A DNA stretch of 64,000 nucleotides from a virus. The position numbers and the translations under genes were made by a program. The stretch covers positions 23,575 to 87,574 of the IMG/VR virus record IMGVR_UViG_3300046501_000460; one strand, given 5' to 3'. Position 1 is the stretch's first letter; the number at the start of each line of letters is the position of its first letter. Below, piece by piece: positions 1-7,445 of this stretch. The notes beneath the pieces are model-generated. The model did no database searches, was not told the DNA's origin, and saw only the letters and a program-made list of their open reading frames with translations.

Positions 1-15
1 TGCCCAAGGACTGAC

Positions 16-243
16 ATGCCCTACATCACACTCACCGAGATCAGTAACCCCAGCCAGCCGCGCGCGGTCCTCGTGAACATCGCCCACATCCAGATCATCA
101 GCACGCGCAAGGTCGCGAATTACGGCGACACGCACCACACGCTGAAGACCTATATCGAGATCGCCGGCCGCGCCGACGTGCTGGACGTGGCTGAGACGCC
201 GACCGACATCCTGCGTGCGATCGAGGAGGCCGGCCATGCATGA
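16..243 (+). CDS. Small strand-rich protein, FlbD/SwrD-like pattern
   Basis: 75 aa, the first complete gene in the window. It shows an N-terminal strand (MPYITLTEI), a hydrophobic core (VLVNIAHIQII), another strand (TYIEIAG) and a C-terminal helix (ETPTDILRAIEEA). The size and order of elements resemble the small FlbD/SwrD-type proteins, but this is a pattern match only and no function can be assigned. Its 3' end overlaps the next start by 8 bases, so translation is probably coupled. Confidence 0.7.
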   Translation: MPYITLTEISNPSQPRAVLVNIAHIQIISTRKVANYGDTHHTLKTYIEIAGRADVLDVAETPTDILRAIEEAGHA

Positions 244-601
244 CATCTACCCCTTCGTCCTGCAGCGCCAGGCCGGCGAAGAGCTCTGGGGCCGCTTCTG
301 GGTCGAGAACCCGGACCGCCGCGTGGCATGGTCTCATGTGCGCGTCGCGGTGCGCAGCCCGATACACATCGAATTTGCCGTGTACGACTACCGCGGGCTG
401 ATCGCCGAGATCAGCCACAGCTACAGCGACACCACCCTGTACCCATTCGTCAACGAGGAGCAGCTGCGCGTTGCCGGCCGCGTGCTGGCCGAGCGCGAGC
501 GACTTGCGGCCGCGCGTGAACTGGAGGCCAAACTGGCCGCCATCCACCTCGAACTTTTCGGAGAACCACCCCAATGCGAATCGACCGACTCCAACGACTG
601 A
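236..601 (+). CDS. Hypothetical phage protein
   Basis: 121 aa from the ATG at 236, chosen because it sits in the usual overlap with the preceding stop; the upstream in-frame start at 215 would add seven arginine-rich residues inside the previous gene. The first half is aromatic and strand-rich (LWGRFWVENPDRRVAWSHVRV). The second half is a charged helix (VLAERERLAAARELEAKLAA). It overlaps the next gene by 28 bases. I do not recognise the family. Confidence 0.65.
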   Translation: MHDIYPFVLQRQAGEELWGRFWVENPDRRVAWSHVRVAVRSPIHIEFAVYDYRGLIAEISHSYSDTTLYPFVNEEQLRVAGRVLAERERLAAARELEAKLAAIHLELFGEPPQCESTDSND

Positions 602-945
602 CCCAGATCCTAGCCCGTGTGCCGGAAGATCAGTTCGACCTGTCCACGTGGCAGTGCGGCACCGCTGCGTGTGCGGTCGGGCATGCAGCCAGAGACCCGC
701 AATTTCAGATCGAGGGCCTGCGCCTGTCGAGTCCGCTCGCTGGCTATCCGACCATCGTCATCGACGGCGAGGAGCTCAAGCACTGGGACGCCGTGCAGGT
801 GTTCTTCGAGCTGCGCGAGGATCAGGCGTATGCGCTGTTCAATGAGGACGCCTACCGGTACAACGGCATCCCGAATCCGCGCGCGATGCATGTCGTCGCC
901 CGCATCAACGACATGATCGCACGGCACCAGCAGGAGGCAGCATGA
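574..945 (+). CDS. Conserved phage protein with WQCGTAACAVGHA motif
   Basis: 123 aa. It begins with a helix (MRIDRLQRLTQILARVP) and then carries W-x-C-G-T-x-A-C-x-x-G-H-A, a cysteine/histidine motif that recurs in small uncharacterised phage proteins. Two Cys and one His within about 12 residues could bind a metal, but this is inference. The C-terminal part has the pattern NPRAMHVVARINDMIARH typical of the same group. Function unknown. Its stop overlaps the start of the next small gene (ATGA). Confidence 0.75.
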   Translation: MRIDRLQRLTQILARVPEDQFDLSTWQCGTAACAVGHAARDPQFQIEGLRLSSPLAGYPTIVIDGEELKHWDAVQVFFELREDQAYALFNEDAYRYNGIPNPRAMHVVARINDMIARHQQEAA

Positions 946-1052
946 TTCGCTTCCTCTGCACCATCGCCGCCGCCATCCTGCTCGTCGCCGCCATCGGCGC
1001 CGAAATCTCGCGGCCCTATTTCAAACACGACCACATGGAGACCCGGAAATGA
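942..1052 (+). CDS. 36-aa single-span membrane protein
   Basis: A short ORF read directly from the sequence: ATG at 942 overlaps the preceding stop and TGA at 1050-1052 overlaps the next start. The product begins MIRFLC and has one hydrophobic stretch (TIAAAILLVAAIGAEI) followed by a short charged tail. It looks like a small membrane peptide with the C-terminus on the opposite side. Overlaps at both ends support it being translated. No function can be assigned. Confidence 0.6.
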   Translation: MIRFLCTIAAAILLVAAIGAEISRPYFKHDHMETRK

Positions 1053-1522
1053 CCTCCGAAGAAATCGCTGCGCGCCTGCGCGCCGCGGCAAAAGATCCAG
1101 CCAGCCTGCTGTACGCCGAGGACGCCGAGTACGTGCTGCGCACGGCCGCCAACATGGTCGAGGGCTATCAGAAGTTCCTCAACAAGACCGACTGGGTGCA
1201 GATGGAGTACCTCGAAGGACGAGGCTTCTCGAACGCCAGCGGCCGGCACCGCGCCGACCTGCTGACCGAGGAGGTCGACCGGCTGCGCGCCGAGGTGGCG
1301 CGGCTGCGTGGCGTCATGCCGGACCCGGCATGCACCTACTATCTAGCGCGTGCGCGCGGTGCCGTGGTCCTGCGCCAGACGCGCTACCGTGACCTGCTGC
1401 TGGCTGGCGAGCCGCATCCGCACGACGTGTGCGCCGTAGCAGGCAGCAAGCAGCAGATGCGCCAGACGGCTATGGCCCTGCAGGGCACCATCGACTGGTC
1501 CAGCATTCCGGAGGATGAATGA
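1049..1522 (+). CDS. Hypothetical coiled-coil protein
   Basis: 157 aa. The N-terminal half is helical and charged. A segment near residues 70-90 (LLTEEVDRLRAEVARLRGV) has heptad-like spacing and could form a short coiled coil. The C-terminal part contains a Tyr/Arg-rich stretch (YLARARGAVVLRQTRYRD). No catalytic motif is visible. It lies immediately before the RadC-like gene with a 4-base overlap. Confidence 0.75.
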   Translation: MTSEEIAARLRAAAKDPASLLYAEDAEYVLRTAANMVEGYQKFLNKTDWVQMEYLEGRGFSNASGRHRADLLTEEVDRLRAEVARLRGVMPDPACTYYLARARGAVVLRQTRYRDLLLAGEPHPHDVCAVAGSKQQMRQTAMALQGTIDWSSIPEDE

Positions 1523-1995
1523 AATCGACTGTTGCAGAAGTGCGCACCGAGTACCGCAGCGATGACGCTGTGATTGAGGCTGCCCGGCGCATCCTAGTCA
1601 AGCGCCTGAAGCAGCCCGGCGCGGCGTTCTCCTCGCCGAATGACGTCAAGGCCTACTTGACGCTGCAGCTGGCACAGCTTGAATCTGAGCGATTCGACGT
1701 CCTGTTTCTCGATGTCAAGAATCGAATGATTCGGCATGAGGCCATGTTCGCCGGCACCGTTACCAGCAGCACCGTGCATCCGCGTGAGGTGGTCAAGCTG
1801 GCGCTGGCCCTGAACGCCACCGGCGTGATCCTGGCGCACAACCACCCATCCGGCGTGGCCGAGCCAAGTGACGCCGACCACCGCCTGACGCGCGCGCTGA
1901 CTCAGGCCCTGGGATTGATTGACGTTCGCGTGCTGGACCATATCATCGTGGCCGGCGTGACCACGTATTCGTTTGCCGAACATGGCCTGGTCTAG
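1519..1995 (+). CDS. radC: RadC-like JAMM-domain protein
   Basis: 158 aa, the size of the short RadC/YeeS proteins of mobile elements rather than full RadC (about 220 aa with an N-terminal HhH region). The metal-binding JAMM signature is complete: H107-N-H109-P-S-G, then S117 and D120, preceded by a conserved hydrophobic core (VVKLALALNATGVILA). RadC proteins are thought to act in DNA repair or recombination, but their reaction is not settled. The metal-binding site looks intact. It is coupled to the preceding gene by ATGA overlap. Confidence 0.9.
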   Translation: MKSTVAEVRTEYRSDDAVIEAARRILVKRLKQPGAAFSSPNDVKAYLTLQLAQLESERFDVLFLDVKNRMIRHEAMFAGTVTSSTVHPREVVKLALALNATGVILAHNHPSGVAEPSDADHRLTRALTQALGLIDVRVLDHIIVAGVTTYSFAEHGLV

Positions 1996-2004
1996 AGGGT
2001 ACGA

Positions 2005-2175
2005 ATGAAGATCCTCACCCTGCACGAGAAGATCACCCTCAAGGGCGAGCTGGCGCGCCGTGGCGCGCCGCCGTCCCTGCTGGTGCGTCTCACCGCGGCG
2101 ACCGCTGCGTGCCTGCACTGGCGCGGCTACGGCCGGCCAATGTCCACCCGTTGTTCACCCACACCCAAGGAGTAA
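2005..2175 (+). CDS. Small basic hypothetical protein
   Basis: 56 aa ORF, ATG 2005 to TAA 2173-2175, filling the space between the RadC-like and exonuclease genes; it starts 10 bases after the radC stop. The product is basic and Leu/Ala-rich (LLVRLTAATAACLHW) with a Ser/Thr/Pro tail. GC-rich third codon positions fit its neighbours. The last codons contain the ribosome binding site (AAGGAG) of the next gene. No family recognised. Confidence 0.5.
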   Translation: MKILTLHEKITLKGELARRGAPPSLLVRLTAATAACLHWRGYGRPMSTRCSPTPKE

Positions 2176-2177
2176 CT

Positions 2178-2714
2178 ATGCCTCACGTAATGATTGACAT
2201 CGAAACGCTCGGCACCGCGCCGGGCTCCGTCATCCTCTCGATTGGCGCCGTCTGCTTCGACCAGCGTGGCGTCCACCACGACAAGAAGGCCCACTGGACT
2301 ATCGATCCCAAAAGCTGTGTGGCGCAGGGCCTGACCATTGATCCAGACACCGTGGCCTGGTGGATGCGCCAGAGCGACGCTGCGCGCGTTGCGGCATTTG
2401 CCGTCGAGCCGCTGCACCTGATCCGCGCCCTGAGCAGCCTGCACGAGTGGTACGAAATGCAGGCTGGCGAGAAGGTCTGGTGCCACGGTGCCACGTTCGA
2501 CGTGCCGCTACTGGACGCTGCATATCGTGCAGTCTATGTGCAGGCGCCGTGGCACTTCTCCGCGGTCCGCTGCACCCGCACGCTGTACGAGCTGGCCGAT
2601 GTCTGGCCGGATCGCACGAAGGGTACGCACCACAACGCGCTGGATGACGCCATCGCACAAGCCGAAGCCGCAGTGCTGGCGCACCAGAAGCTGGGCATCT
2701 GGGAGGCAGCATGA
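2178..2714 (+). CDS. DnaQ-like 3'-5' exonuclease (exonuclease VIII/RNase T type)
   Basis: 178 aa from the ATG at 2178, preceded by AAGGAG (2168-2173). The DEDDh exonuclease motifs are present: ExoI as D7-I-E9-T near the N-terminus, ExoII region GATFDVPLLDAAY, and the C-terminal H-x-A-L-D-D (HHNALDDAIAQAEA) containing the His and final Asp. Such enzymes hydrolyse 3' ends of DNA or RNA. The closest recognisable type is the short stand-alone exonuclease used by phages and the Rv2179c-like group. A longer start at 2109 would run through the previous ORF and is less likely. Confidence 0.85.
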   Translation: MPHVMIDIETLGTAPGSVILSIGAVCFDQRGVHHDKKAHWTIDPKSCVAQGLTIDPDTVAWWMRQSDAARVAAFAVEPLHLIRALSSLHEWYEMQAGEKVWCHGATFDVPLLDAAYRAVYVQAPWHFSAVRCTRTLYELADVWPDRTKGTHHNALDDAIAQAEAAVLAHQKLGIWEAA

Positions 2715-2923
2715 GCTACGTCCTCATCGTCCTGATGCTCAACAGCGTCTGGTATCAGGCCAGCGCAAACTCGCCGCGCAGCCAGCCGGCACCGACCGTG
2801 ACCATGCAGGAGTTCGATAGCGAGAAGGCCTGCCTGTTTGCCGGCAACGCGATCCTGCGCCGTGCTGGCGAAGCCGCCGGCCATCTGCGCGCGGTGTGCG
2901 TGCCGAAGGGAGACCGGAAGTGA
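2711..2923 (+). CDS. Small protein with N-terminal hydrophobic segment
   Basis: 70 aa. It begins MSYVLIVLMLNSVWYQ, a short hydrophobic stretch that may be a signal or membrane anchor, followed by a polar region with two cysteines (KACLFAG and RAVCVPKG). A disulfide in the periplasm is possible but speculative. Overlaps the exonuclease gene by 4 bases and the next GTG start by 4 bases. Confidence 0.65.
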   Translation: MSYVLIVLMLNSVWYQASANSPRSQPAPTVTMQEFDSEKACLFAGNAILRRAGEAAGHLRAVCVPKGDRK

Positions 2924-3252
2924 ACCTCTACTGGGCCTACCACGGCACCGAGTTCAAGCCGCTGGGCCGCCACGCCAGTTGGGACGACGCTGCGCATTAC
3001 GCCGACGGCGCGCTGCCCGGCTGGCACAGCGTCGTCTCGATCGACGAGCTGCGCACGCTGCACACCCAGATCGGCCTGCAACTTGGGCAGCGCATCCCGT
3101 CCGACCAGCTGGGTCAGCACGCCGAAGCATATCTCGACACGCTCCAGCGGCTGGGCCCGCAGGATCCGGAATACTGGCCGGCGCGCCGGCGCACGACGTC
3201 AGCCAAGGCGCGGCTGGAAGCCTTCATCCGCCAATTTGCGAAAGGAAACTGA
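2920..3252 (+). CDS. Hypothetical protein
   Basis: 110 aa from GTG at 2920, which overlaps the preceding TGA in the coupled way common in this region. It starts VNLYWAYHGTEF and contains WDDAAHYADG and WHSVVSIDELR, then a helical, basic C-terminus. No catalytic motif or known domain is visible. Confidence 0.65.
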   Translation: MNLYWAYHGTEFKPLGRHASWDDAAHYADGALPGWHSVVSIDELRTLHTQIGLQLGQRIPSDQLGQHAEAYLDTLQRLGPQDPEYWPARRRTTSAKARLEAFIRQFAKGN

Positions 3253-3443
3253 TGATCTCCAAACCCGATCCCGCAGCAGAGCGCCGCGCACGCCAGCAGC
3301 ACGCCCTGTCCATGCTGCAGATCGCCATCGAAGAGGCAAGGGCCTGCGGCCTGCTCGAACGCATCGCCAACACCTGCATCCGGTACCGCAGTGTCGACGA
3401 CGTCTGCCACGTGCTTGACCATTTCGCGAAAGGAAACCTGTAA
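3252..3443 (+). CDS. Small helical hypothetical protein
   Basis: 63 aa, ATG at 3252 overlapping the previous stop by one base. Largely alpha-helical (ALSMLQIAIEEARACGLLERI) with a basic N-terminus. The 3' end repeats the local pattern in which codons for FAKGN also supply an AAAGGAA ribosome binding site for the next gene; the same ending occurs in the preceding gene. Function unknown. Confidence 0.65.
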   Translation: MISKPDPAAERRARQQHALSMLQIAIEEARACGLLERIANTCIRYRSVDDVCHVLDHFAKGNL

Positions 3444-3628
3444 TGCAACTCGAAATCAAAATCGTTATCGACTTCGGCGAGGACGGCCCGCCGACGGGCG
3501 ACATGAACGACATCTTCCGCTACTCCATGGAGCGTCTGCAGGAGGCAACCACGCCGATCTGCAACACGTACGGCGCCTCGGCCACGATGCACACAGGCTG
3601 GACCTCGTCCGGCGACGACGAGGAGTGA
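3443..3628 (+). CDS. Small acidic hypothetical protein
   Basis: 61 aa, preceded by AAAGGAA. It starts with a strand (MQLEIKIVIDFG), has a central helix (DIFRYSMERLQEA) and ends acidic (SSGDDEE). The single compact alpha/beta unit is not a family I recognise. Confidence 0.65.
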   Translation: MQLEIKIVIDFGEDGPPTGDMNDIFRYSMERLQEATTPICNTYGASATMHTGWTSSGDDEE

Positions 3629-3630
3629 CC

Positions 3631-4023
3631 ATGCACCGCTACAGGCTGACCATCAAGCATGACAAGGGCACCGTCCACATCGACACGCACGCCATCAACG
3701 AGGCCAAGGCGCGCGAGATCATCATGGCCGCCGAGCTCTGCCCGTCCCGGGCGATCCGCCGCGTGCGCGCCGTCGACGAGCACGGCTTCGAGATGCAGCC
3801 CTCCAACCCGAGCCAGCGCCGCGTGATCGCGCCGCCAGCCGCCAACGTGCGCATCACCGATTTCCCGGGCTACCGACTCTCGGCCGCCAAGACCCCGACG
3901 CGCTACGAGGTGCTCCTCGACGGGCGCTGGCGCCGCGTCTTTACGACACGAGACACTGGCCTGCGCTACTGCGTCCATGACAACCTGAACGTGGTCGTGG
4001 ACCTGCCGGGAGATTTGACATGA
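3631..4023 (+). CDS. Hypothetical protein
   Basis: 130 aa from ATG 3631. The N-terminal half (MHRYRLTIKHDKGTVHI, NEAKAREIIMAAE) reads as a small beta-alpha-beta domain of the kind often seen in short phage proteins. The C-terminal half (RYEVLLDGRWRRVFTT and NVVVDLPG) reads as a second strand-rich unit. Function unknown. The stop overlaps the next ATG. Confidence 0.7.
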   Translation: MHRYRLTIKHDKGTVHIDTHAINEAKAREIIMAAELCPSRAIRRVRAVDEHGFEMQPSNPSQRRVIAPPAANVRITDFPGYRLSAAKTPTRYEVLLDGRWRRVFTTRDTGLRYCVHDNLNVVVDLPGDLT

Positions 4024-4205
4024 AAGAGTTGACCCATTACGGCTTGACGCGCGAGGAGTTCGCCTCCCGGGTCGGCAAACATCCGTCCTGCTTCGAGGAC
4101 CGCTTACGGCCGCTGTGCGGCAACGGCAGCTATCACGCGAAGTGCGTCCGAAATGAGAAAGTGGTCGACTGCCCAGTATGCCGACAGATGCGAGGCATGC
4201 CATGA
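4020..4205 (+). CDS. Small cysteine-rich, possible zinc-binding protein
   Basis: 61 aa. Cysteines occur as HPSCF, PLCG, AKCV and CPVC, so a CxxC pair and two more cysteines could coordinate zinc. It begins with a helix (LTREEFASRVG). It is a candidate nucleic-acid or protein-binding zinc ribbon by composition only. It overlaps both neighbours by 4 bases. Confidence 0.65.
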   Translation: MKELTHYGLTREEFASRVGKHPSCFEDRLRPLCGNGSYHAKCVRNEKVVDCPVCRQMRGMP

Positions 4206-4309
4206 GAGCCCTGCGCGCCGCCATGGAGACCGTCGGCTGGATGACCTCCATCCTCTTCCTTCTCGGTACTCTCGGCATCGGGAAATTCGTCATGACCTAT
4301 CACCTGTAA
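4202..4309 (+). CDS. 35-aa single-span membrane protein
   Basis: Short ORF read from the sequence: ATG 4202 overlaps the preceding stop and TAA is at 4307-4309. The peptide starts MRALRAAMETVGW and contains one hydrophobic segment (MTSILFLLGTLGIG) with basic residues before and after. It resembles the other tiny membrane peptide at 942-1052. Function unknown. Confidence 0.55.
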   Translation: MRALRAAMETVGWMTSILFLLGTLGIGKFVMTYHL

Positions 4310-4320
4310 AGGAAATCAAA

Positions 4321-4554
4321 ATGCTGAACCGCTCGAAAGTAGATCTGCTCGGCCGCGCCGCGGCCGACGTGGCCAAGTCGGCCACCGAAGTGCTGGCCCT
4401 GAACGCCAAGATGCGCCACGCCGAGACGCAGGTGGCCGCCGTCGACTGGCACCCGTCGGCTGTGACCCGTGCGCGGGAGGATCTCGACGAGGCCGAGGCA
4501 ACCCTCCGCGGCATGGTCGAGGTGCTCAAGCTGCAGATCGCGGGGCTGGAATGA
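4321..4554 (+). CDS. Small coiled-coil protein
   Basis: 77 aa from ATG 4321 with AAAGGAA eight bases upstream. Almost entirely helical with heptad-like hydrophobic spacing, especially AREDLDEAEATLRGMVEVL. A small dimerising coiled-coil protein is likely; nothing more can be said. The longer upstream in-frame start lies inside the previous gene and was rejected. Confidence 0.7.
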   Translation: MLNRSKVDLLGRAAADVAKSATEVLALNAKMRHAETQVAAVDWHPSAVTRAREDLDEAEATLRGMVEVLKLQIAGLE

Positions 4555-4736
4555 GCTACCCGCCCGAACTTGCACGCGCTGATCAGCTGCTGACGGCCGA
4601 AGAACTGCGTCAGAAATACGAGACCGAGCACCCACAACACCTCCGCTGGATGTGGCGGCAGGCGGTCGTCGATGACAAGACGATCCGCAGCTACTGGGAT
4701 TGGGTGCAGGCCCAGCTCGAGGAGGAGGAGCCGTGA
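4551..4736 (+). CDS. Small acidic hypothetical protein
   Basis: 61 aa. Helical and tryptophan-rich in the middle (LRWMWRQAVVDDKTIRSYWDW) with an EEEE tail. Overlaps the previous stop by 4 bases and the next GTG by 4. No known family. Confidence 0.65.
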   Translation: MSYPPELARADQLLTAEELRQKYETEHPQHLRWMWRQAVVDDKTIRSYWDWVQAQLEEEEP

Positions 4737-4918
4737 GCCTCCTCGCCCACGCCACCGCCGGCGCCGCCGGTGCACATCTCGAGCGCGAAACTCGTGCGCT
4801 CGCCGACCTCGCCCAGCACGAAGTCGCCGAGGCGCGCCGGATCCAGGCCCAGACCGGCTGCACGTGGACCGAAGCCCTGCGCATCGCCTACCAGAACAAC
4901 CGAAAGGAAAACCCATGA
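4733..4918 (+). CDS. Small helical hypothetical protein
   Basis: 61 aa from GTG 4733, chosen because it overlaps the preceding TGA; the in-frame ATG at 4700 lies within the previous gene. Alanine-rich helix (ALADLAQHEVAEARRIQ) followed by WTEALRIAYQNN. The pattern suggests a short helix-turn-helix-like or dimerising unit, without a recognisable family. Its last codons provide the GAAAGGAAA ribosome binding site of the next gene. Confidence 0.6.
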   Translation: MSLLAHATAGAAGAHLERETRALADLAQHEVAEARRIQAQTGCTWTEALRIAYQNNRKENP

Positions 4919-5103
4919 CCCGCAAGACCCTGAGCCTCACGCTCGACGTCACCTACGAGCTGAATGACGCCCACCCGGGCGATCTGATCGACAACCTGCT
5001 GGCGCTCGCTACGCGTGCCAGCGCCGAAGGTTGGCTGACCGAAGGCACCGATGCCGAAGTCGTCGTCGCCGATCCCACCGTCCGATATGGAGTTGAACCA
5101 TGA
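4915..5103 (+). CDS. Small alpha/beta hypothetical protein
   Basis: 62 aa from ATG 4915 with a GAAAGGAAA ribosome binding site. Strand (TLSLTLDVTYEL), helix (DLIDNLLALATRA), strand (EVVVADPTVRY): a single beta-alpha-beta unit. This layout recurs in short phage proteins of unknown function. Overlaps the next ATG. Confidence 0.65.
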   Translation: MTRKTLSLTLDVTYELNDAHPGDLIDNLLALATRASAEGWLTEGTDAEVVVADPTVRYGVEP

Positions 5104-5507
5104 CCCAAGCACTCTACGCCCTCAACGACGCCCAGCACGCCACCGTGCTGGCCGCGCTGCGTTACTACCAGCAGGCCCGTGCAGTGCTGCAGGACGTTCC
5201 CTTCAATGTCCGCGACATCGCCACCAACAGCGATACCGTCACGCCGCTCACGGCCGTCGAGGTGGGCCAGCTGTGTGACAACCTGAACCACCACGGCCTG
5301 ACGTTCGGCGAGATCGTCAACATCCTCGGCGCCGACAGCGGGCCGTACGTGGAGGCCGCGCACGAGCACCGGCTGCTCTCCGAAGGCACGCTCGAGGTCG
5401 ACGGCAAGACGATCGTCAGCGAGAGCGAGGGCGGCGCCTACGTCATGGCCTGGCTGTGGGTGGACGTCCCGGGCGGAGATGAGGATGGCGAGGAGGATGA
5501 CGAATGA
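5100..5507 (+). CDS. Hypothetical acidic protein
   Basis: 135 aa, helical N-terminus (DAQHATVLAALRYYQQARAVL), a middle with a short repeated pattern around residues 45-75 (LTAVEVGQLCDNLNHHGLT), and a strongly acidic C-terminus (GGDEDGEEDDE). Acidic tails of this kind are common in DNA-mimic or charge-rich phage early proteins, but no specific role is supported. Confidence 0.7.
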   Translation: MTQALYALNDAQHATVLAALRYYQQARAVLQDVPFNVRDIATNSDTVTPLTAVEVGQLCDNLNHHGLTFGEIVNILGADSGPYVEAAHEHRLLSEGTLEVDGKTIVSESEGGAYVMAWLWVDVPGGDEDGEEDDE

Positions 5508-5698
5508 ACCACGACTACACCCTCGACACATGGCGCTTCGCCAAGGATCGCTACTGCGGCAAGGTGGATCCGCTTACCGAGCGCCTGCCCAAGCTGCTGG
5601 AAGACCCCGACATCGCGGCGGCCGTCTCGGCCATCCGCAACGCCGAGCGTGCCATCGAGGCGCGCGTCACCGAACTGCTGGAGGACGACGGACAATGA
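5504..5698 (+). CDS. Small hypothetical protein
   Basis: 64 aa. Starts MNHDYTLDTWRFAKDRYCG and ends in an acidic helix (IRNAERAIEARVTELLEDDG). One cysteine only. Coupled at both ends by 4-base overlaps. Function unknown. Confidence 0.65.
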   Translation: MNHDYTLDTWRFAKDRYCGKVDPLTERLPKLLEDPDIAAAVSAIRNAERAIEARVTELLEDDGQ

Positions 5699-5904
5699 AC
5701 GGCATTACCACCCGCGACATCGAACACTACAACCCCAGCTGCAACGCCCGCGGCACGATCAAAGCCGGCACGCCGGTACGCCATGTCCGGAAGGATGGTT
5801 GGGCTGGCTGGGTGCTCACGACCCGCCCCGACTGGATGTGGGACTGGGACTGGCAGCACCACTTCGTCGACGTGCCGGCCGACGCCGTACAGGAGACACC
5901 ATGA
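5695..5904 (+). CDS. Small tryptophan-rich hypothetical protein
   Basis: 69 aa. The middle is SH3-like in appearance (GTIKAGTPVRHVRKDGWAGWVL), followed by an unusual Trp/Asp run (WMWDWDWQHHF) and DVPADAV, which are features of small beta-barrel proteins. An SH3-type fold is my inference from the pattern. No binding partner is indicated. Confidence 0.65.
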   Translation: MNGITTRDIEHYNPSCNARGTIKAGTPVRHVRKDGWAGWVLTTRPDWMWDWDWQHHFVDVPADAVQETP

Positions 5905-6092
5905 GCTGCACTATCTGCGGCAAGCCGATCGTGCTGGTGCCATCGGCGGCCGAGCGCGCCGCCAAGGACGTCACCGGCAGGCCGGCCAGTTATTACACCG
6001 GGCTGTTCCGCCAGCATAGCGACTGCTTTCTCGAGCAGCGCGCCCACGACACCACGGCGCTGATGCGCCGCCTCAACAAGGAGAAATCATGA
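5901..6092 (+). CDS. Small CxxC protein
   Basis: 63 aa. An N-terminal CxxC (SCTICGKPI) plus a later H-x-x-C (QHSDCFLEQRAH) could form a four-ligand zinc site. The rest is helical (DTTALMRRLNKEKS). Small zinc-ribbon proteins are common in phage early regions; function is unknown. The last codons supply the AAGGAGAAA ribosome binding site for the next gene. Confidence 0.7.
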   Translation: MSCTICGKPIVLVPSAAERAAKDVTGRPASYYTGLFRQHSDCFLEQRAHDTTALMRRLNKEKS

Positions 6093-6493
6093 TCATCGCA
6101 CTACCCAACGACGGCCGCGGCCTGCTGTACCACGTCACCGATTTGGACGGCCGCACCGTGCACGCCTATCGCGACCTCGACGCCGCCATTCGGTCGCGCG
6201 AGGGCGACCAGCGCATCTTCATCCAGTGCGAGGCCGATGGTAGCTGGCTGACTGGCCCGCCGACGCCGGTGGTTCGCCCGCTGGGCGACGTGCTGGCCGG
6301 CGAGACGCCAGCGATGGCGCGCACGTACGCCCAGTATCGCGATCTGCTGGAAGCTGCGCCCGGCGCGGCCGAGCTCGACCGCATCCGCGCCAATATCACC
6401 TGCGCGACCCGCGCCAGCCAGCTGAACCTTGTGCAGGCGGGCCGGCTGTACGACCGCGCTGACGCCATCCAACGCAGCAAGGAGGCGTCATGA
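6089..6493 (+). CDS. Hypothetical protein
   Basis: 134 aa with an AAGGAG upstream. The N-terminal half is strand-rich (GLLYHVTDLDGRTVHAY, RIFIQCEADGSW); the second half is helical (RTYAQYRDLLEAAPGAAELDRI). Two separate small domains are likely. No recognised family. Confidence 0.7.
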   Translation: MIIALPNDGRGLLYHVTDLDGRTVHAYRDLDAAIRSREGDQRIFIQCEADGSWLTGPPTPVVRPLGDVLAGETPAMARTYAQYRDLLEAAPGAAELDRIRANITCATRASQLNLVQAGRLYDRADAIQRSKEAS

Positions 6494-7242
6494 CCGAATA
6501 CATCGACAAGCAGGGCGGCCGCGTCCAGCCCATCGACGTGCTGGCCGACCCGGTCGAGTTCTACCCGTCCGGCGGCGGCTTCCTTCACAACATGCCGCGT
6601 GCACGCTTCCTCGAAGAGTTCCGGCCGGCGCCGACGAAGAAGTGGCGCCGCGCCACCACGTCGGCCGACTGGATCGATCTCGGCGCCGGCGACCAGATCT
6701 CGTACCTGCCCTGCTGGTCCGACGGCAGCTTGTGGAATGGCTGGGGCATGCCCGCCTTCGCCCGCGTCGAGGTCGACTATCAGATCGGGATCAGCAAGCA
6801 GGGCGGCCTGTTCCCGATGCGCTGGGAAGGCGACAACGTCGTCGTGACGGACGAGGACGGAGACTACGCCATCGCGCCGCTGACGATGCCGGACGGCTCG
6901 CTGGCGTGGGATATCGGCGCCGGCAGCTGGTGCTGGGACCGCTGCATGGTCGTGCCGACCCTGCCCGAGACCCTGGTGCGCATGCAGAAGGAGGTGCTGG
7001 ACTGCATCAGCATCGGGCAGGTGCCGGAGACGGTCGCCAGCCTGGAAGCGCTGGCCGACATCATCGACATCAACGAGCTGGGCGGCTTCTGTGAAGACGA
7101 GCTGGCCGACCGCCTGATCGCCCACTTCGGCGGTCGCGACGAACACGAGGGCATGCCGCAGGCGATGCTCGACTACATCAACGCCGCGCAGGCCCAGCTC
7201 GATGGCTGGCTCAAGGCCGGCGGCCACAAGGAGAAGAAATGA
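6490..7242 (+). CDS. Hypothetical protein
   Basis: 250 aa, one of the larger early proteins. The first about 160 residues are Trp/Gly-rich and strand-like (IDLGAGDQISYLPCWSDG, SLAWDIGAGSWCWDRC); the last about 90 are helical and acidic. Between residues 55 and 150 there are three aromatic-Gly-Asp clusters but no recognisable catalytic triad. Coupled to genes on both sides. Unknown function. Confidence 0.7.
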   Translation: MTEYIDKQGGRVQPIDVLADPVEFYPSGGGFLHNMPRARFLEEFRPAPTKKWRRATTSADWIDLGAGDQISYLPCWSDGSLWNGWGMPAFARVEVDYQIGISKQGGLFPMRWEGDNVVVTDEDGDYAIAPLTMPDGSLAWDIGAGSWCWDRCMVVPTLPETLVRMQKEVLDCISIGQVPETVASLEALADIIDINELGGFCEDELADRLIAHFGGRDEHEGMPQAMLDYINAAQAQLDGWLKAGGHKEKK

Positions 7243-7445
7243 GAGTCATCAGCGATGCGCCCATACCAGGCACCGAGGACCTGTTTCACACACTTGTCGA
7301 GCGTGCCCCGGACGAAGACCTCCACACTTCCGTGGCCGACGGCTTCTACCAGATCGGTCACGTTGTCGTGCCTGGCCACTACCTCAACGACATGCGTCGC
7401 GTCGCATGGGACGTCGAGGCGCAGGAGTGGAAGGTGGTGCGATGA
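7239..7445 (+). CDS. Small hypothetical protein
   Basis: 68 aa, AAGGAGAAG upstream. It has an acidic N-terminal half (TEDLFHTLVERAPDEDL) and a C-terminal strand pair (GFYQIGHVVVPGHYL, VEAQEWKVVR). No known family. Overlaps the next ATG. Confidence 0.65.
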   Translation: MRVISDAPIPGTEDLFHTLVERAPDEDLHTSVADGFYQIGHVVVPGHYLNDMRRVAWDVEAQEWKVVR